A DNA stretch of 64,000 nucleotides from Callaeas wilsoni (GCA_013398955.1 VWPU01004997.1:96014-160013); one strand, 5' to 3'; shown: positions 53,101 through 64,000, counted from the stretch's first letter. Numbers and translations: made by a program. Notes: a model not told the origin generated them from the sequence alone.

Positions 53101-56100
53101 ATTTTACTTGATAAAATAATTCTAGCAAGTTTTTGCTTTCAGATGTACTTACCTAAAACTTACTGGCCTTTTAAAATCAGTATTTTAAAACTTTGTACTT
53201 TGGAAAACCCTAAAAAACTTGCTACTGCTATGAAGCTGCAATCAGAAAGCTTAGGATACAGTGTAGAACCTTTTCTTTGAGCACTGATTGTGGATGTAAT
53301 TAGCAAAAGTTTTAAATAGATTTATTCAGGCATTTTAAGATTCTTCCTATCCATTGAATGAATTTGCAGTGTCTGTATTGAGAAGAAATATGATCATTTG
53401 GTGAAGCAGTCAATATAGAACAGTTGGTAATAAAATGATGTGTGTTTGTTTTTTGAGCATGTGGTTGAGTGACATCATTTTAGGGACCTGGCAATCTCTT
53501 CTGGTTGGCACTGAAAACTATTCTTCCTTAAGCTGGAATGTTTTCAGTGCTAGCTTTTAGAATTTTGTGAAACAATAGAAATTTATTTCAGTTACTGTAG
53601 GTGTTGTCTATGTTACCTATAGGATGATTTTTTTTTTTTTTAAATAGTTGTTAAAAGCATGTTTCTAAAGCTTACCTTTCAATGGTTGTTGTATGGTACA
53701 TCTTTATAGGAAGGGTTGAATCCAGGTTCCAGTTTAACGGGCAGAAATTCAGTGGTGTAAATATTTATTTTGACTGGTGTTATTCTTTAATTTTCTGTAA
53801 TATATTCTCTCTTCCCTGTGGTCTCAACATGTGTTCTCTTACTGCTTTTTTTTCCAGGCTATTTTTTGTAGGATCTCGGGAAGGTCACCTTCCTGATCTG
53901 TTGTCTATGATCCACATAGAGAGGTTCACACCCGTGCCAGCACTGCTCTTCAATGCAAGTTGTTATTGCTTTTCTTTTCAACTGATTAGATGGGACACAA
54001 AGCACAGCTTCCCTCAAAATGGAGCTTCAACACAGGGCTAGAAAAATGTACACAAATATATATATATATATAAAAAATAACATGAGAAAAGTATAAAAGA
54101 AGTAATCCATGTATATATTCTATTTCATGCTGAAATCAGAACATCAGCTTAGCAGAAGACCATGCCATAAGAAATGTCTTCTGTATACCATGGATTGCAT
54201 TTTTAGCCAATTGAAATGGCAACTAATAATTGACATATTGTATATAAAAGATTTCTGCTGCTCAAGAATAAATAATTCTAGAACCCAGAGTTCTTCTCTG
54301 AGATCCCTATTGCCTCTAAATGTAGCTCTGAGAAACCCAGTCCCCTGAAGCAGAATGTAATTTATTATGATCCAGTCAATGAATTAAGACAACCTTTTCA
54401 GAACAAGAATATGAATTATTTAAAGGAAAACTTAAAAAAAAAATCACAAGAGACAACTTAAAATATACTGCCATCAAGGTGATTGCTGAGAGAGTGATTT
54501 TTTGAGGCATAAAATTATGCCAAACGCCAAGGAGTATAAGGTGTTACTTAAAGGCAAAAAGCAGCATAAACAGTAAGTTTCAAACTTTTGGGTTTGGATT
54601 CTTACTCTTATTCTTTTCTGACAGTGTTTTATGACCCTTATTTACCTCGCTGTGGAAGATGTCTTCCAGCTAATTAATTACTTTAGCTTCAGTTACTGGT
54701 TTTTTGTTGGTCTGTCTATTGCTGGGCAGTTATATCTACGCTGGAAAGAACCAGATCGGCCAAGACCTCTTAAGGTAATACTTATTCCACAATTGTGTAA
54801 AATCCCTGCCTTCCATGTAATAGAAGAGTACTGTCTAAAATCTGGACCATACATGTTAAGTCTAAAGGTTGCAAACAGATCGGGACATAAAGCATGGTTT
54901 CCATTTGATGTTGTGCCATGAAAGTTAGCTTGTCTGCTAGGTAACAATAAGAGGTTGTTGTAACAATATACCCTATTTCTGCTAGTTCAGTTGGTATCCC
55001 TTCTGTCTGCCCACTGGAGAATGTCTCAATAGCCTAACATAGTAGTTAGCCTTTTATCTAGCAGCAGAAATCTCTGATTGGGAATGTTCAAGTTAAGTAA
55101 CTCTGTGGACCACATTTAGCTCCGATGATACCTGATGCTCTAACAACCTTCTCACCATTTAAGTTAATACTCTGCTCAAAAAAGTCAGTAATTCTTGTTT
55201 CCCAAGTTTTACTGGTTTTGTCTAAAAATACTTCATGCCACTATGCACTTTCTTTCAGCACAGCAGAGTTACCATACTTGATTACTTTTGTAATTTTTAG
55301 CAACAGTTCTGTTAAGAATAATTCTGCAATTTGCTTGTAGTCCTACATAGCCAGATATATGAGAGGAAGAGCAGAAAGCCACAAAGTGGCTTTCAGAGAG
55401 AAGAGCCTGTATCATAATGTCTGTAACTGTAGACAATGAATATTTCATTAACATTGTGTTCTGTTTTTTCTGTCTGCAGCTGAGTCTGGCTTTCCCAATA
55501 ATATTCTGTATATGCACAGTATTTCTGGTGGTAGTGCCACTCTATAGTGACTTCGTAAATTCAGTGATTGGAATTGCCATTGCTTTATCTGGAATTCCAT
55601 TCTTTTTCTTGGGAGTCTATTTACCTGCATCGAGGAGACCTCAATTTATTAACAAGATTATAGGTAAGTTTCTTTGTTAGCTGGAGATGTTGTTAGGAAA
55701 GAGGAGAAGTAAATAGGTGGCTCTTGGTGTGTTGATGGAAAGGGTTGTGGTGGGCTGATCCCAGCTGAGGACAGACAGAGCAGAGCCGCTGGCTCACCAG
55801 CACCCCCAGCAGCACGAGGGACAGAACGGGAAGAACAGAGGTGGGCAGACCTGTTGGTCAAGTCAAAGAAAGTTTAGTAAGTGAAGAGGGGAGAAAAAAC
55901 CCGCTGCTGCAAGAGCAATGAATGACACATCTCACAAGCAGTCCAGTGTGCAGCCAGTCTCCCAGCACCAGCTCTATGGGAAGACACTCCCACAGGCAAA
56001 CACTTCTTGCTCAACCCGTTGCTATTGCTGAGCGTGACATCAGACAGCATGAAATAGCCCTTTGCATAGTTTGGGTGAGCTGTTCTGGCCATCTTCCTGC

Positions 56101-56936
56101 CAAACTTCCTGCCTTTTCCCATCCTGCTGGCTGCAGGAAGAGCTGAGTAAGAGGAAAGAAAAGCCTTGATACTGTGCAAATGCTGTTCAGCAATAGCCAA
56201 AACATCAGAAAAAAGTCTTTATTTTAAGCAAGGTTGATGACTGTAAAAAGTCTGAACATTCTTGGTAACACAGACTGTCCAGCTTGACTGAATCAGTTAT
56301 TTGAAGATGGATAGATGTTATGTCAGTAAAGAATGGAACTTTGCCTTCTGTTGAATTACAGCAGTTAAATTACACATTTTTCTCCATCAGTGGTCCCTTG
56401 TTATTGTTACTATGTGAGACAACTATGATGAAGGCTGTGGTAAGGAAGGTTTATAGCATCATCTTACCCTGAAAACAGGATGTGGTGCTGCAGCAGGAGC
56501 ATATATGTAAATACTCAGTAATCTTGTAGCTTTCCCTGTGTGCTGTTACTTTTTTTATTCCACCAATTTTACACATCTTATTTATAGAGAAAAAAGATTT
56601 TACCTCAGTTACTTGGCAGGGTGCCTAAGAAGCAAAACACCCTAGGATAGCAACAGAACAGTTTAAGATACTATCTGTTAAAAAAATGAGTGGGAGACAG
56701 TTATTGTATTAACTTTTATTGTTTGTTTCCCTAAAGAGAAGTGAGACAGCATTCCTGACAGCTTTCATTAGTCAGATGTGTTTTGTAATTAGAGCTGAGG
56801 TAGGTGGCTGATGTTCTAATCCATCTCCAATTTCTGTGCAGGTGCAGTCACACGAAACATGCAGCTGCTCTGTTACTGTGTTTTAACAGAGATGGACCCA
56901 AATGAAGAAAAGAAGTTAGAAATCAAATCCAACTAA
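32126..56936 (+). CDS. SLC7A6: SLC7A6, y+L amino acid transporter 2 (y+LAT2), nine coding exons, 515 aa
   Basis: Coding exons: 32126-32648, 36496-36621, 38435-38579, 41090-41213, 52709-52812, 53858-53954, 54625-54774, 55480-55663, 56842-56936. They sum to 1548 nt and keep phase throughout; 515 residues equals human SLC7A6. The start has A at -3 and G at +4. The product is the 12-helix, LeuT-fold light chain of a heteromeric exchanger. Known family role: it pairs with SLC3A2 (4F2hc) at the plasma membrane and exchanges intracellular cationic amino acids for extracellular neutral ones plus sodium. Visible signs are the helix-1 motif [10 protein letters not shown] (from residue 60), [17 protein letters not shown], Cys159 in PSCDPP (the conserved cysteine that bonds the heavy chain), [39 protein letters not shown] and [16 protein letters not shown]. 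The N-terminus is variable and polar, as usual. SLC7A7 is the close alternative; the [10 protein letters not shown] tail and the neighbour SLC7A6OS favour SLC7A6. Oddities: intron 6 starts with GC, and intron 4 carries a degenerate exon-5 copy. Confidence 0.97.
32649..36495 (+). other. SLC7A6: SLC7A6 intron between coding exons 1 and 2
   Basis: GT...AG intron of 3.8 kb. Apart from the CR1 copy listed separately near its 3' half, it is AT-rich and shows no recognised element. The open frame running on from coding exon 1 past the gtaagt donor is intronic read-through. Confidence 0.8.
35690..35990. repeat. CR1 LINE, 3'-region copy
   Basis: About 300 bases match the avian CR1 consensus as I recall it, in order: agaattgcttggaagggacc, aagatcatct, ggcagggacaccttccacta, ttgctccaaacccc, aacctggccttgaacacttcc, ttctctgggcagcttgtgcc and gttaaagccattaccccttg with tcctctca. 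It is 5'-truncated as most CR1 copies are, and moderately diverged. It sits in an SLC7A6 intron. Confidence 0.93.
36622..41089 (+). other. SLC7A6: SLC7A6 introns 2 and 3 (around coding exon 3)
   Basis: These intron sequences flank coding exon 3 (38435-38579). They contain a GT/AT dinucleotide tract near 37715-37746 and a possible ancient transposase remnant on the minus strand near 39380-39620. Otherwise they are AT-rich with no recognised element. The polypyrimidine tract before exon 4 is unusually long (runs of T from 41060 to 41083). Confidence 0.6.
37715..37746. repeat. (GT)n/(AT)n microsatellite
   Basis: A compound dinucleotide tract: GTGTGTTTGTGTGTGT running into TATATATATATAT. Such a tract is likely to vary in length between individuals. 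Confidence 0.85.
41418..41460. repeat. GT-rich simple repeat
   Basis: GGGGTGTGGGGGTGTGTGGGGG followed by a perfect (TG)n run of about eight units, inside the LTR-like block. Confidence 0.8.
42003..42036. repeat. 17-bp tandem duplication
   Basis: The 17-mer gtgctgctcacagcccg occurs twice in direct, head-to-tail succession with no mismatch, in the GC-rich end of the LTR-like block. Confidence 0.85.
48633..48729 (+). pseudogene. SLC7A6: Degenerate duplicate of SLC7A6 coding exon 5 in intron 4
   Basis: A 97-bp segment bounded by a good acceptor (cttgctctttag) and a GT donor (gtaggc). Read from its last 66 bases it encodes [19 protein letters not shown], against [19 protein letters not shown] in the true exon 5 (52709-52812, 104 bp). 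Its first codons read T-F-S-E-E-S, echoing T-F-A-D-Q, and then hit TGA at 48651-48653 in the phase supplied by exon 4. A net loss of seven bases explains the shifted frame. Over the 16 codons I aligned, about 35 of 48 bases match and most differences are third-position, synonymous ones. It may be a relic of a once functional alternative exon, or a poison exon if still spliced. Confidence 0.75.
52961..52980. repeat. (TG)n short microsatellite
   Basis: TTTGTGTGTGTGTGTACGTA: a short TG run in the intron after SLC7A6 coding exon 5. Confidence 0.75.
54055..54073. repeat. (AT)n microsatellite
   Basis: A perfect AT run of about nine units, about 100 bases into the intron that begins with GC after SLC7A6 coding exon 6. 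Confidence 0.8.
55746..56205. mobile_element. Truncated avian ERV solo LTR in SLC7A6 intron 8
   Basis: It starts TGTGGTGGGCTGATCCCAGC, a known avian LTR opening. It carries the diagnostic later blocks gctgagcgtgacatcagaca, gaaatagccctttgcatagt, tttgggtgagctgttctggc and cagcaatagccaaaacatc. The usual end of the LTR after 'aaaacatc' is missing, so it is 3'-truncated or ends in diverged sequence. Short open frames inside it are not genes. Confidence 0.75.
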
Positions 56937-58560
56937 AGTTTAAGGCCATTACAAGAAGCAGGAGGGAGGATAAAGGAATTACAAAAACGAAAGGGAAGAG
57001 CTGGAACCGGAAGACACAGAAAAACTGTTTTCGGAGGTCTTTCGGAAATGCTGAAAATGTTCTTACTTGCAGATGGATTCCAACGTAGATCATGCCCTTG
57101 TGTCATCCTCCTAAACTGGCATGTTTTCAGGGCAGGTTTTCATTGGATAATGATTACCTGCTCATTACCTGCTCACACAAGCTGTGTGTCAATACTGTTT
57201 CTTCTTCAGAATTGGTATGAAAATGGTAAGAGCTAATGGATCAAATTAGATTTCTGCAGAACGAAGTGGTGAAGTAATGCATTATTAAGTTAGACTAAAA
57301 CCCACTTTGACTCCAAAGACCCAAGTCATTTCCAGCGTAATTCCGATGGATGTTTGCATGAAATGATTTGCTCTACTATCTCAGTTCTTATCCCAGAAGA
57401 GAACTGGTCACAACAAACTACTTGATTCATTTTTCTGCCCCTAATGATAAATTAATTTCTGCTCCATTATTTAAAGACTGAACCAACCTTTCTCCCTTAA
57501 AGATAAGTATTTTATTCTGTATGCTACATGGAAATGTATCTGACTGTGGCAAGGATTTAATCAGCAAAGCACCTTGGCACTGAAGATTTGAGTAATGGTT
57601 GTTGATTTTTTCTTGTTAACTTGTTAGTACTTTGTCAATTTCTGCTAGGTTTTATGAAACTTTTAAAATTAAAATATTCCGTTTTGAAGCCTGTAAGCAT
57701 TTGTTTCTGAACCATTTCAGTGAACACACAGTAGCTGAGTTACCTCAGCAGTCAGAAAATTCCCTTTATAAATTTCAGTGCTCTTCACTAGAAAATGAAC
57801 ATCTAAAACCTCACAGAAACCACTTTTGTTCTTCCTTCTATAGCAGAATTTCTGTGGCAGATACTTGATCTTGAAAGCTAAGTAGCAGGGAGAAAAACTA
57901 GAAATAAAAACAGAAGTAAAAAGTACTACTGCAGCACAGACACACTAATTCATAGGCTTTGTAATTCCAAAGCTGTAAGCCTAAAATCAGGACAGTTTTG
58001 ATACCGAATTTTGGTGTAGCAAAAGGCAACAAGAAGCCTGCCTATTTGTCTGGCAAAGTGAGATGTACTTCAAAAACATACCTGAGATTTTTACCTTAGT
58101 TCAGAATGTCTATCTCAGTTGACCAGAGTTTGGCCCCATGTATGGTTTTGTGCATTTAAATTGAACTAAATCTTGTCATTACAAGATTATGGCTGAAGCA
58201 ATACACACTCCAGTTGCATCAGTGACTTGAATAATAGTGGGGATATTTGGATTTTTGCACTGCCATGTTAACCTTTCTCTGAAGCAAACAAAAATACCTT
58301 GCCTTCACTACTTTGCTATTACCAGTCAAAACTAATTGGCCTAAGTACTGCTGCAGGCTACAGTTCAGGAATGACACTGACCAGCTAAGAGCTAGTCCTA
58401 TTAGCTATTTTTTACAGACTGAAGTAGGAGAGTGCTGAAATACTTTGTGTGTCCAAACAAGTACAATGGAATTGTTTTAAAGATGTACAAATGCAAGTTA
58501 AAATAGTGACCTGGGTTCAGCTGTACCAACTTCTGTGATCTTTAAATGAGTAAAGAAAAC
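56937..58560 (+). other. SLC7A6: SLC7A6 3' untranslated region and convergent spacer
   Basis: Sequence past the SLC7A6 stop. The 3' UTR probably runs at least to the AATAAA at 57903, about 970 bases after the stop. The 2.2 kb between the two stop codons must hold both 3' UTRs of the convergent pair. No other gene is seen. Confidence 0.55.
57903..57908 (+). promoter_or_regulatory. SLC7A6: Candidate poly(A) signal for SLC7A6
   Basis: Canonical AATAAA on the plus strand downstream of the SLC7A6 stop. Another candidate, AATAAATAAA, is at 58901-58910; its use would make the transcript overlap the 3' UTR of SLC7A6OS. Confidence 0.4.
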
Positions 58561-58575
58561 TTGGTCAAAAATTTT

Positions 58576-58581
58576 TTTATT
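58576..58581 (-). promoter_or_regulatory. SLC7A6OS: Candidate poly(A) signal for SLC7A6OS
   Basis: TTTATT on the plus strand reads AATAAA on the minus strand, about 550 bases past the SLC7A6OS stop codon. It would give a 3' UTR of roughly 0.57 kb. Confidence 0.4.
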
Positions 58582-59127
58582 TACAACTTAAATGCACGCT
58601 GTTCTACTCCAACAGTAAAACTACTGGGTAGAGTAATGGGCAGGTCAAGGCATTTCATCTGCTCAAACACTTGTGAAGAAAGTCACTTGCCACCTAGGAA
58701 CAAATGAAGTAGAAAGCAGTAGGATAGGGTGCCTTTTTCCAGGACTTCCACTTGCCATCAGGGCAGATACGTTGATCTTCTGGTGAAACCTGACACATCA
58801 GTCATGACCAGAAGGGCTGCTGCTAACAGTACCTCCATATATGTGGAGGTACATTTGCTGCAAGTACAAACTCTTGGGCATGCAGCTTTGGGAAAACAAA
58901 AATAAATAAAAGGTCTCTTCAAAACCTCAACGCATGCAATGGGCAGCAAATTCTATTTTAAAGCATAGAGCCTCTTGTGCTTGGAACAAAACTGGTGTTG
59001 TCACGTGGCAATACACACCCCCATCTGTTTAATATCCACCAGCTGAACCTGACTGCTCAGACAGTACATTCTCCTACAGCAGCAGACGTTCACCTTCAGA
59101 ATGCATTTCATCTCCAAAACCAGGCTG

Positions 59128-62100
59128 TCAGTCAGAACCTAAATCTTCAATCTCATCGTATCCGAATTCCTGCAAAACCTCCTGTCGGTATTTGTCCCAT
59201 GTTCTTCTCCTGTAACGCTGGTCCTCATCACTGAAGCTCTCTTCAGAATCTGTAGAGAAAGCATCAACACTTCTAGATTATCCCTTCTTTTTACTTAACT
59301 AACTAAGTTAATCAGACTAGTTTAAGCTTCTTGAGAAACTAACAAAGTGTGAACAACTTCTGTACGAGCTAAAGTTTGAATTGTGCTTGAAATACTCTGG
59401 GGTAGGGACTTAAGAAGGCAGAGGCAGTGTTTCACAAGCCTGTGGACTCAAGTGATGGATTCCTTCTCTAAGCAAGCACACCTTTGCAATTGTGGCAGCT
59501 GCAATTTGACTTCTCAGTTTTGTCTTTTCAAAAACAATAATATCTCTTCTAGTTCCAAGAAAGATAATCCTCCTCTTCATAGACTTCACCATTGTAAGAG
59601 CGGAATGCTACCCCAGCAGTACTCAGTTAAGTTGCTTTTTTAGGGATAGCATGTAAAAAAGACGGGCTGTATACATGCACAGCAGGAAAGCAAACAGCAT
59701 TTATGACAGGTGTACCTTTTTCTCCATCTTCCTCAGGTAAGAATTCATCTTCTTCAGGATAATCATTACGCCAGTTATTTTCATCATTTTCATCATCTTC
59801 ATCTTCATATACTTCCTCTGGACCAGGATCATCATTTACCTGCATGTCAACACAAAACATAATGCTGAGTGTCTGTATTTAATAGTGAATGTTAAGTGGG
59901 TTTTCATCCACCTGTGCAATACTATACAGATCAGAAAGAGGCAGGAGATACTTATTGATGGCAGGCAGAAGGAATTCTGCAGTGACACAGGGCACACTGC
60001 AGAAGAATTTGAGTTGTCACTGCATTCACTGTAACACTTCAAATCTGCTTTAGGTGAAAAATCAGTTAAGTCACACATGTACATTTCCACTCCAGCATTT
60101 AAATGTTAATGTGTAACTTAATCCTACTCACTTCAGCAGCACAGTAATAGATCAAGGAAGAGAAAAAGTAGCTTCAGGTTCCCAATATATAAGTCTGTTG
60201 ATCACAGGAACTATACAACACAAGACTAAAAGCTTACATTAGCTTCCTAACTCTACAGTCACTGAAGAACAATTTATTATGAAAAAATATCTCATATGAA
60301 GATTAAAGTCAAGTCCTCAAATACTGAAAACGTTGTGTTCCCCTCTTGCTCTTCTTTCCATTCAGTCATATTTACAATGACATTTTAATGGCTGCCTCCT
60401 AATCACAAGCAAGACACAAAGTACTCGAGTGTACATTAGCGTGCCAAGATTTAATTGGCAGTTTGAAGCAGACAGATTCTTCTCATTACATGAGCACCAT
60501 CCCTTCCATTTTGTCATGTGCTTTCCTTGGATCACTAGTAACCTGCAGGAGCACGGGACTGGCAGTTACAAAAGGCCTGCAGTGACTTCTGCAGGAATTC
60601 TGCAGTGACACAGTAGTCACTGAGCATCCATGCAGTATCTATCTTAAGGGACCTTTCTTGGCATGGCAACTTTTAATAGCAGGACTTTAGACATTTTTTA
60701 TTTGTGACCTCTCTATTTGAGAAAGATCATTTTTTCCACACCCTTACCCATTCATATTCTTCTCTGTAGGGCTGTACAGAAAGGATATTTTCAATCCAAT
60801 CAGGGGCTGATGTTTCCTTATAGTAGATGTCATAAACATACTCATCTTCTTTGTCACCATGTTCCTTTTTACCATCTTCAGAAACATTTAAACGCTCACG
60901 GATCATCTCTACTGCATTGCAGAGAATTGCATCTGGATCGGCCTTCTGCTGAGAAAAAAATAAAAAAATGCTATTTCCACTAAAGTCATGCAAAGTCTTA
61001 TTTACAGCCAACAGTTTTCTTTGTAGCTAGCCAAGGATGTCACTGAAATCTGAAACACTTTCCCATTGGAATGCTTTTAGAACACTGGCAACCTAGAACA
61101 GAAAGACACCAAAAATTTCCAATTATTGTAGTACTGTGCATGTTTCCCTAGTACATGATTCAGACAAAAAGTGAAAACTTGTGTAACCAGTCCATTATAA
61201 GTTATTGAAGGGGATATGACAGCTCCACAGAACTGCTGTTTCTGCTGACATGTTGACTGAAAACACAGGTTTTAAGACAGCCTGTGCTGTGCAGAGCATT
61301 ACACCTGCAGCACTGCAGGAACATGTGCAGACAGCAGTGTGGATAATGTGCAAGCAGGTTACAGTACACACAATGTGCAGGAGAAACTGGAAATGTGGCA
61401 GGTGAACAGAAAAATGCTGGCAGGCCCTACAGATACAGTTTTTATTCCCTTCCTTCAACATTAACAAAGAAGAAATTTCTTCATGTTTTCTCCTCCCTAA
61501 TAAATTATTTGCAATGTATTTGCTTCAGTGACCTGCACTTGGAGGTCTACAAAGGCAGTTATTTTGCACCAGTTTTTCCCTCCTAGAGCTTTTCAGAATA
61601 TTGTCCAATCCACAGTGGTGTCTCCTGAACTATTTAGTTCTGAGGAGCGGCTGCAGACCTGCTGTTCATTTTCTTCTAAATACTTAGAGAATGAAGAAAA
61701 AAGCTCACTTCTTGCTTGCAACACCTACTGCTAGTTCTAAAAAGATGTAAGAGGAAAATTGTGATACTACTTCAGTTTTGTTTTTTCTAATTAGCAAAGG
61801 GATGGATAACGGTTACCTAACAGAACTCAAATGTCTGTCTGAACTACTTGCTTCTGAAAGTAAATGTTCACACTAAAGTTTGATGTCAAAGCCCTGAAAT
61901 AACCTGTAGGAAATGCTTAAGGATGACAGCTGGCTGGGGTTTTCCACACCCAGTGTCTTCTTTAAGCACTGAAGTTTTCCTCAGAGCTGTGACGGGCTGC
62001 ATAAAGAAAGCATCCACATATACAGTGGAGGAATTACCAAAGCACAGACAGCCCTCTCACCTTTCCCATGTAGTTGTGAGTCTGTAATACAAAATTGTAA

Positions 62101-64000
62101 CAACACTCTGTATACAAGGCAACCTTACAGAGAGGGCACAGCTTCTGTATGCTTAAAACTGTGCTAGACATTGAACAGATACTCCTCCAGCTGCAAACAC
62201 ACCAAACTCCTAATAGCAATGAAAACAGCATGTAGGGGCTTAAGCAGTCTATCAAACACCTGGAGTTCTGCTAAAACAAAATATACTGTATATTGGAACT
62301 ATGAGAAAGGAGGCTCAAAAGCATTTTTTCCTTGAGGAAATCTTGCCTACAAGTGCTGTTCCTAGGCACCTGGGTAGATGAAAAGACACTGAATTAGATT
62401 TTTCCTTTTCTAGGCAGAGAAATTATTAAAAAGCTTCAGAGATCTACCTGACAGATGAACAGAGAACTTATACATAAGAAAAAACAGGGTGGTACAAGCC
62501 CTTCCTTAAGCAGCAGCTCTGCGCACTGTCTGTCTCAACATTAGTGCACTTAGGATCCTCATGCAACATTCCAAGTTGCAATCTAGTTCAAGCTCCTGTT
62601 AAAGAGTGGAATACTTGCAGTGCAAGCAAACTCCCACAGCAGTGTGCCCACATGTACCACTCAGCAGTGACACCAAAGTACTTCTAGCACACAAAGTTCA
62701 TAGCTGACCTGTGGGTTTGCAGCGGTTGCGCTGGAGTCTCCCGCCATCTCCTCTTCTTGTACAATATCAAACAGCTGGAATTTCCCACAGCAGTCTGAAC
62801 TCTTATCGACAGCACTGCTCTCCTCTGGTGAAGCATCTTCCTGTGCTCCGGAGTCTGACCTGTCCCCATGGAGCGCAGCCTCGCCGCGTGCGGCAGGTGC
62901 AGCTGTCTCAGGACAGTCGGGCCGATGGCTGGATATGACACGGTACCGGTTCTCCTTCCTTTTCACCTGCTTGGCAGAACGGAGTTCCTGAAGGATTCGC
63001 TGGGTGCTTCCTAAAGAGGGGCGCAGGATTTGAGCTGCCTTGTCTCGTGTGATGGCATCTTTAACATACTTCTGAACTGGTTCGTTCTGGGAAAAAGGAA
63101 CAAAAAGGAGAAGGAATATAATGATAACATTAACATAGCAATTCATACTCCTTTCTAGATGGGATAAAGAACTGCAGTACCAATAATCCTAACAACAATC
63201 AAGTAACTTCTACTATTACTTTAAGCAACATAACAATCATAATATTCTCTTGTTATAAGGGGAGGAAAGCAGAATATATGGAACAGAACTCCTAAGACTG
63301 TTTCAATTTGATTTTTAAACAACTTTGTGGTACAGAATAACCCTCCAAACAAAAACACATGCCTTTGGAAGACTGCAATGGACCTAAATTTAGGGCATAA
63401 TATCCTTTACAGTGTCCTAAGATCATTTCCCAAGGCAGGCCAGTCTTACTCAATATAAAAGGCTGGATGGCGGATGGTAGTTGTTATCCTTGTAGGGCTG
63501 AGCTTCAGCATCTCACACAGCAGAAATTCAAGCTTTACTTATCGGCTGTTCTGTAGTTTCCAAGTGAAGAACAGTCTCTTAGTGCAGAGCACAGCTTGTC
63601 GCGGTGGTCACCGTGTGCTGTGGCCCGTAGCTCTGGTCCTGCCCTGCCCGCGGCTGTCACAGCGCAAGCGGGGCCGCCGTGCCCTCGGCTACCGGGACAG
63701 GACGGCGCTGCTCGGGGCCGGGCTGCTCTCCGGACCACCGCATCCACAGGGGAGCCTGAAAGACCCGCGAGGAGCACCCAGAGCGAGCCGCTGCTTTCCG
63801 AACCCCCCCAGGAGCACCGGCCGGCCCACACCGCCCGACGCCGCCTGCCCGGGCCCCGGTACCTTGGAGGGCACGGTCGCCACCAGCTTGAAGAGGTTGG
63901 TCTCCACGGGCTCGGCGCGGCGCCGCTTGCAGGCGAGGAGCAGCGCCTCGGCCGGCTCGGGGCCGCCGCGCTTCCGCCGCACGCGCAGCACGGCCGCGCC
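59128..64000 (-). CDS. SLC7A6OS: SLC7A6OS, RNA polymerase II nuclear localization protein (IWR1 homologue), 5' partial
   Basis: Exons in transcription order: 64000-63863 (open at the window edge), 63086-62709, 60948-60748, 59839-59716, 59249-59128. They total 963 nt, 320 residues plus TGA; human is 309. The ATG lies just beyond 64000: the first codons here ([11 protein letters not shown]) match the human N-terminus shortly after its start, so only a few residues are missing. Visible signs are the basic start [25 protein letters not shown], the core [37 protein letters not shown], the acidic run [20 protein letters not shown] and the C-terminal [14 protein letters not shown]. The family (yeast Iwr1) binds assembled RNA polymerase II and carries it into the nucleus; in human it is linked to a progressive myoclonic epilepsy. 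Exon 2 is the variable, low-conservation part. The acceptor of exon 3 is a tandem NAGNAG (ctcagcag), so one glutamine may be in or out. It converges on SLC7A6. Confidence 0.96.
59840..60747 (-). other. SLC7A6OS: SLC7A6OS intron 3
   Basis: GT...AG intron between exons 3 and 4 (gtaagg donor, tgcag acceptor). AT-rich with no recognised element. Confidence 0.75.
60949..62708 (-). other. SLC7A6OS: SLC7A6OS intron 2
   Basis: GT...AG intron of about 1.76 kb (gtcagc donor after the codon for Gln, tandem CAG acceptor). No recognised repeat or RNA gene. Open frames up to about 90 codons on either strand have no family resemblance. Confidence 0.75.
63087..63862 (-). other. SLC7A6OS: SLC7A6OS intron 1
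   Basis: GT...AG intron (gtaccg donor, tttcccag acceptor). The half next to exon 1 (63590-63862) is GC- and CpG-rich and belongs to the promoter CpG island; the other half is AT-rich. Confidence 0.8.
63590..64000 (-). promoter_or_regulatory. SLC7A6OS: CpG island at the SLC7A6OS 5' end
   Basis: Dense CpG block covering exon 1 and the start of intron 1 of SLC7A6OS and reaching the window edge. In human, PRMT7 is divergently transcribed from the same promoter region, so this island is probably the shared promoter; PRMT7 itself would lie outside the window. Confidence 0.75.

Noticed and set aside
55658..56205. Open frames of 64-108 codons on both strands
   Set aside because: They lie within the truncated LTR in SLC7A6 intron 8.
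1..64000. CRISPR arrays, operons, prokaryotic mobile elements, tRNA or rRNA genes
   Set aside because: None seen. The DNA is vertebrate nuclear, with split genes and avian repeats.

Overview
The window reads as nuclear DNA of a bird. It has vertebrate-style split genes with GT-AG introns, AT-rich intergenic DNA, CpG islands, a CR1 LINE tail of the avian type at about 35.69-36.0 kb, and solo LTRs of avian endogenous retroviruses. Gene order on the right (SLC7A6 and SLC7A6OS tail to tail) matches the vertebrate block on human 16q22.1.

Layout. (1) 2.07-12.08 kb, plus strand: an intact 11-exon gene for a 539-residue RIPK2-like protein, a kinase fold followed by a CARD. The catalytic aspartate is replaced by serine and the glycine loop is lost, so it looks like a pseudokinase paralogue of RIPK2. 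(2) 12.7-17.0 kb, minus strand: exon-like pieces of an unrecognised membrane-protein gene with in-frame stops and an LTR (13.26-13.79 kb) lying against one piece; probably a dead gene. (3) 17.4-25.8 kb: mostly featureless AT-rich DNA with a CR1 scrap. (4) 25.9-27.0 kb: a CpG island, the likely SLC7A6 promoter and first exon. (5) 32.13-56.94 kb, plus strand: SLC7A6 (y+LAT2), nine coding exons, 515 residues, complete. Its 11.5-kb intron 4 holds a degenerate second copy of exon 5 with both splice sites kept. (6) 59.13-64.0 kb, minus strand: SLC7A6OS (the IWR1 homologue), five exons, running off the right edge just before its ATG, inside a second CpG island.

SLC7A6 makes the light chain of a heteromeric cationic/neutral amino-acid exchanger. 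SLC7A6OS is a separate nuclear protein that helps import RNA polymerase II; the two share only their convergent 3' ends. The RIPK2-like protein would belong to CARD-based innate immune signalling. All exon boundaries were derived by hand from splice signals, reading phase and recalled family sequences; no alignment was run.
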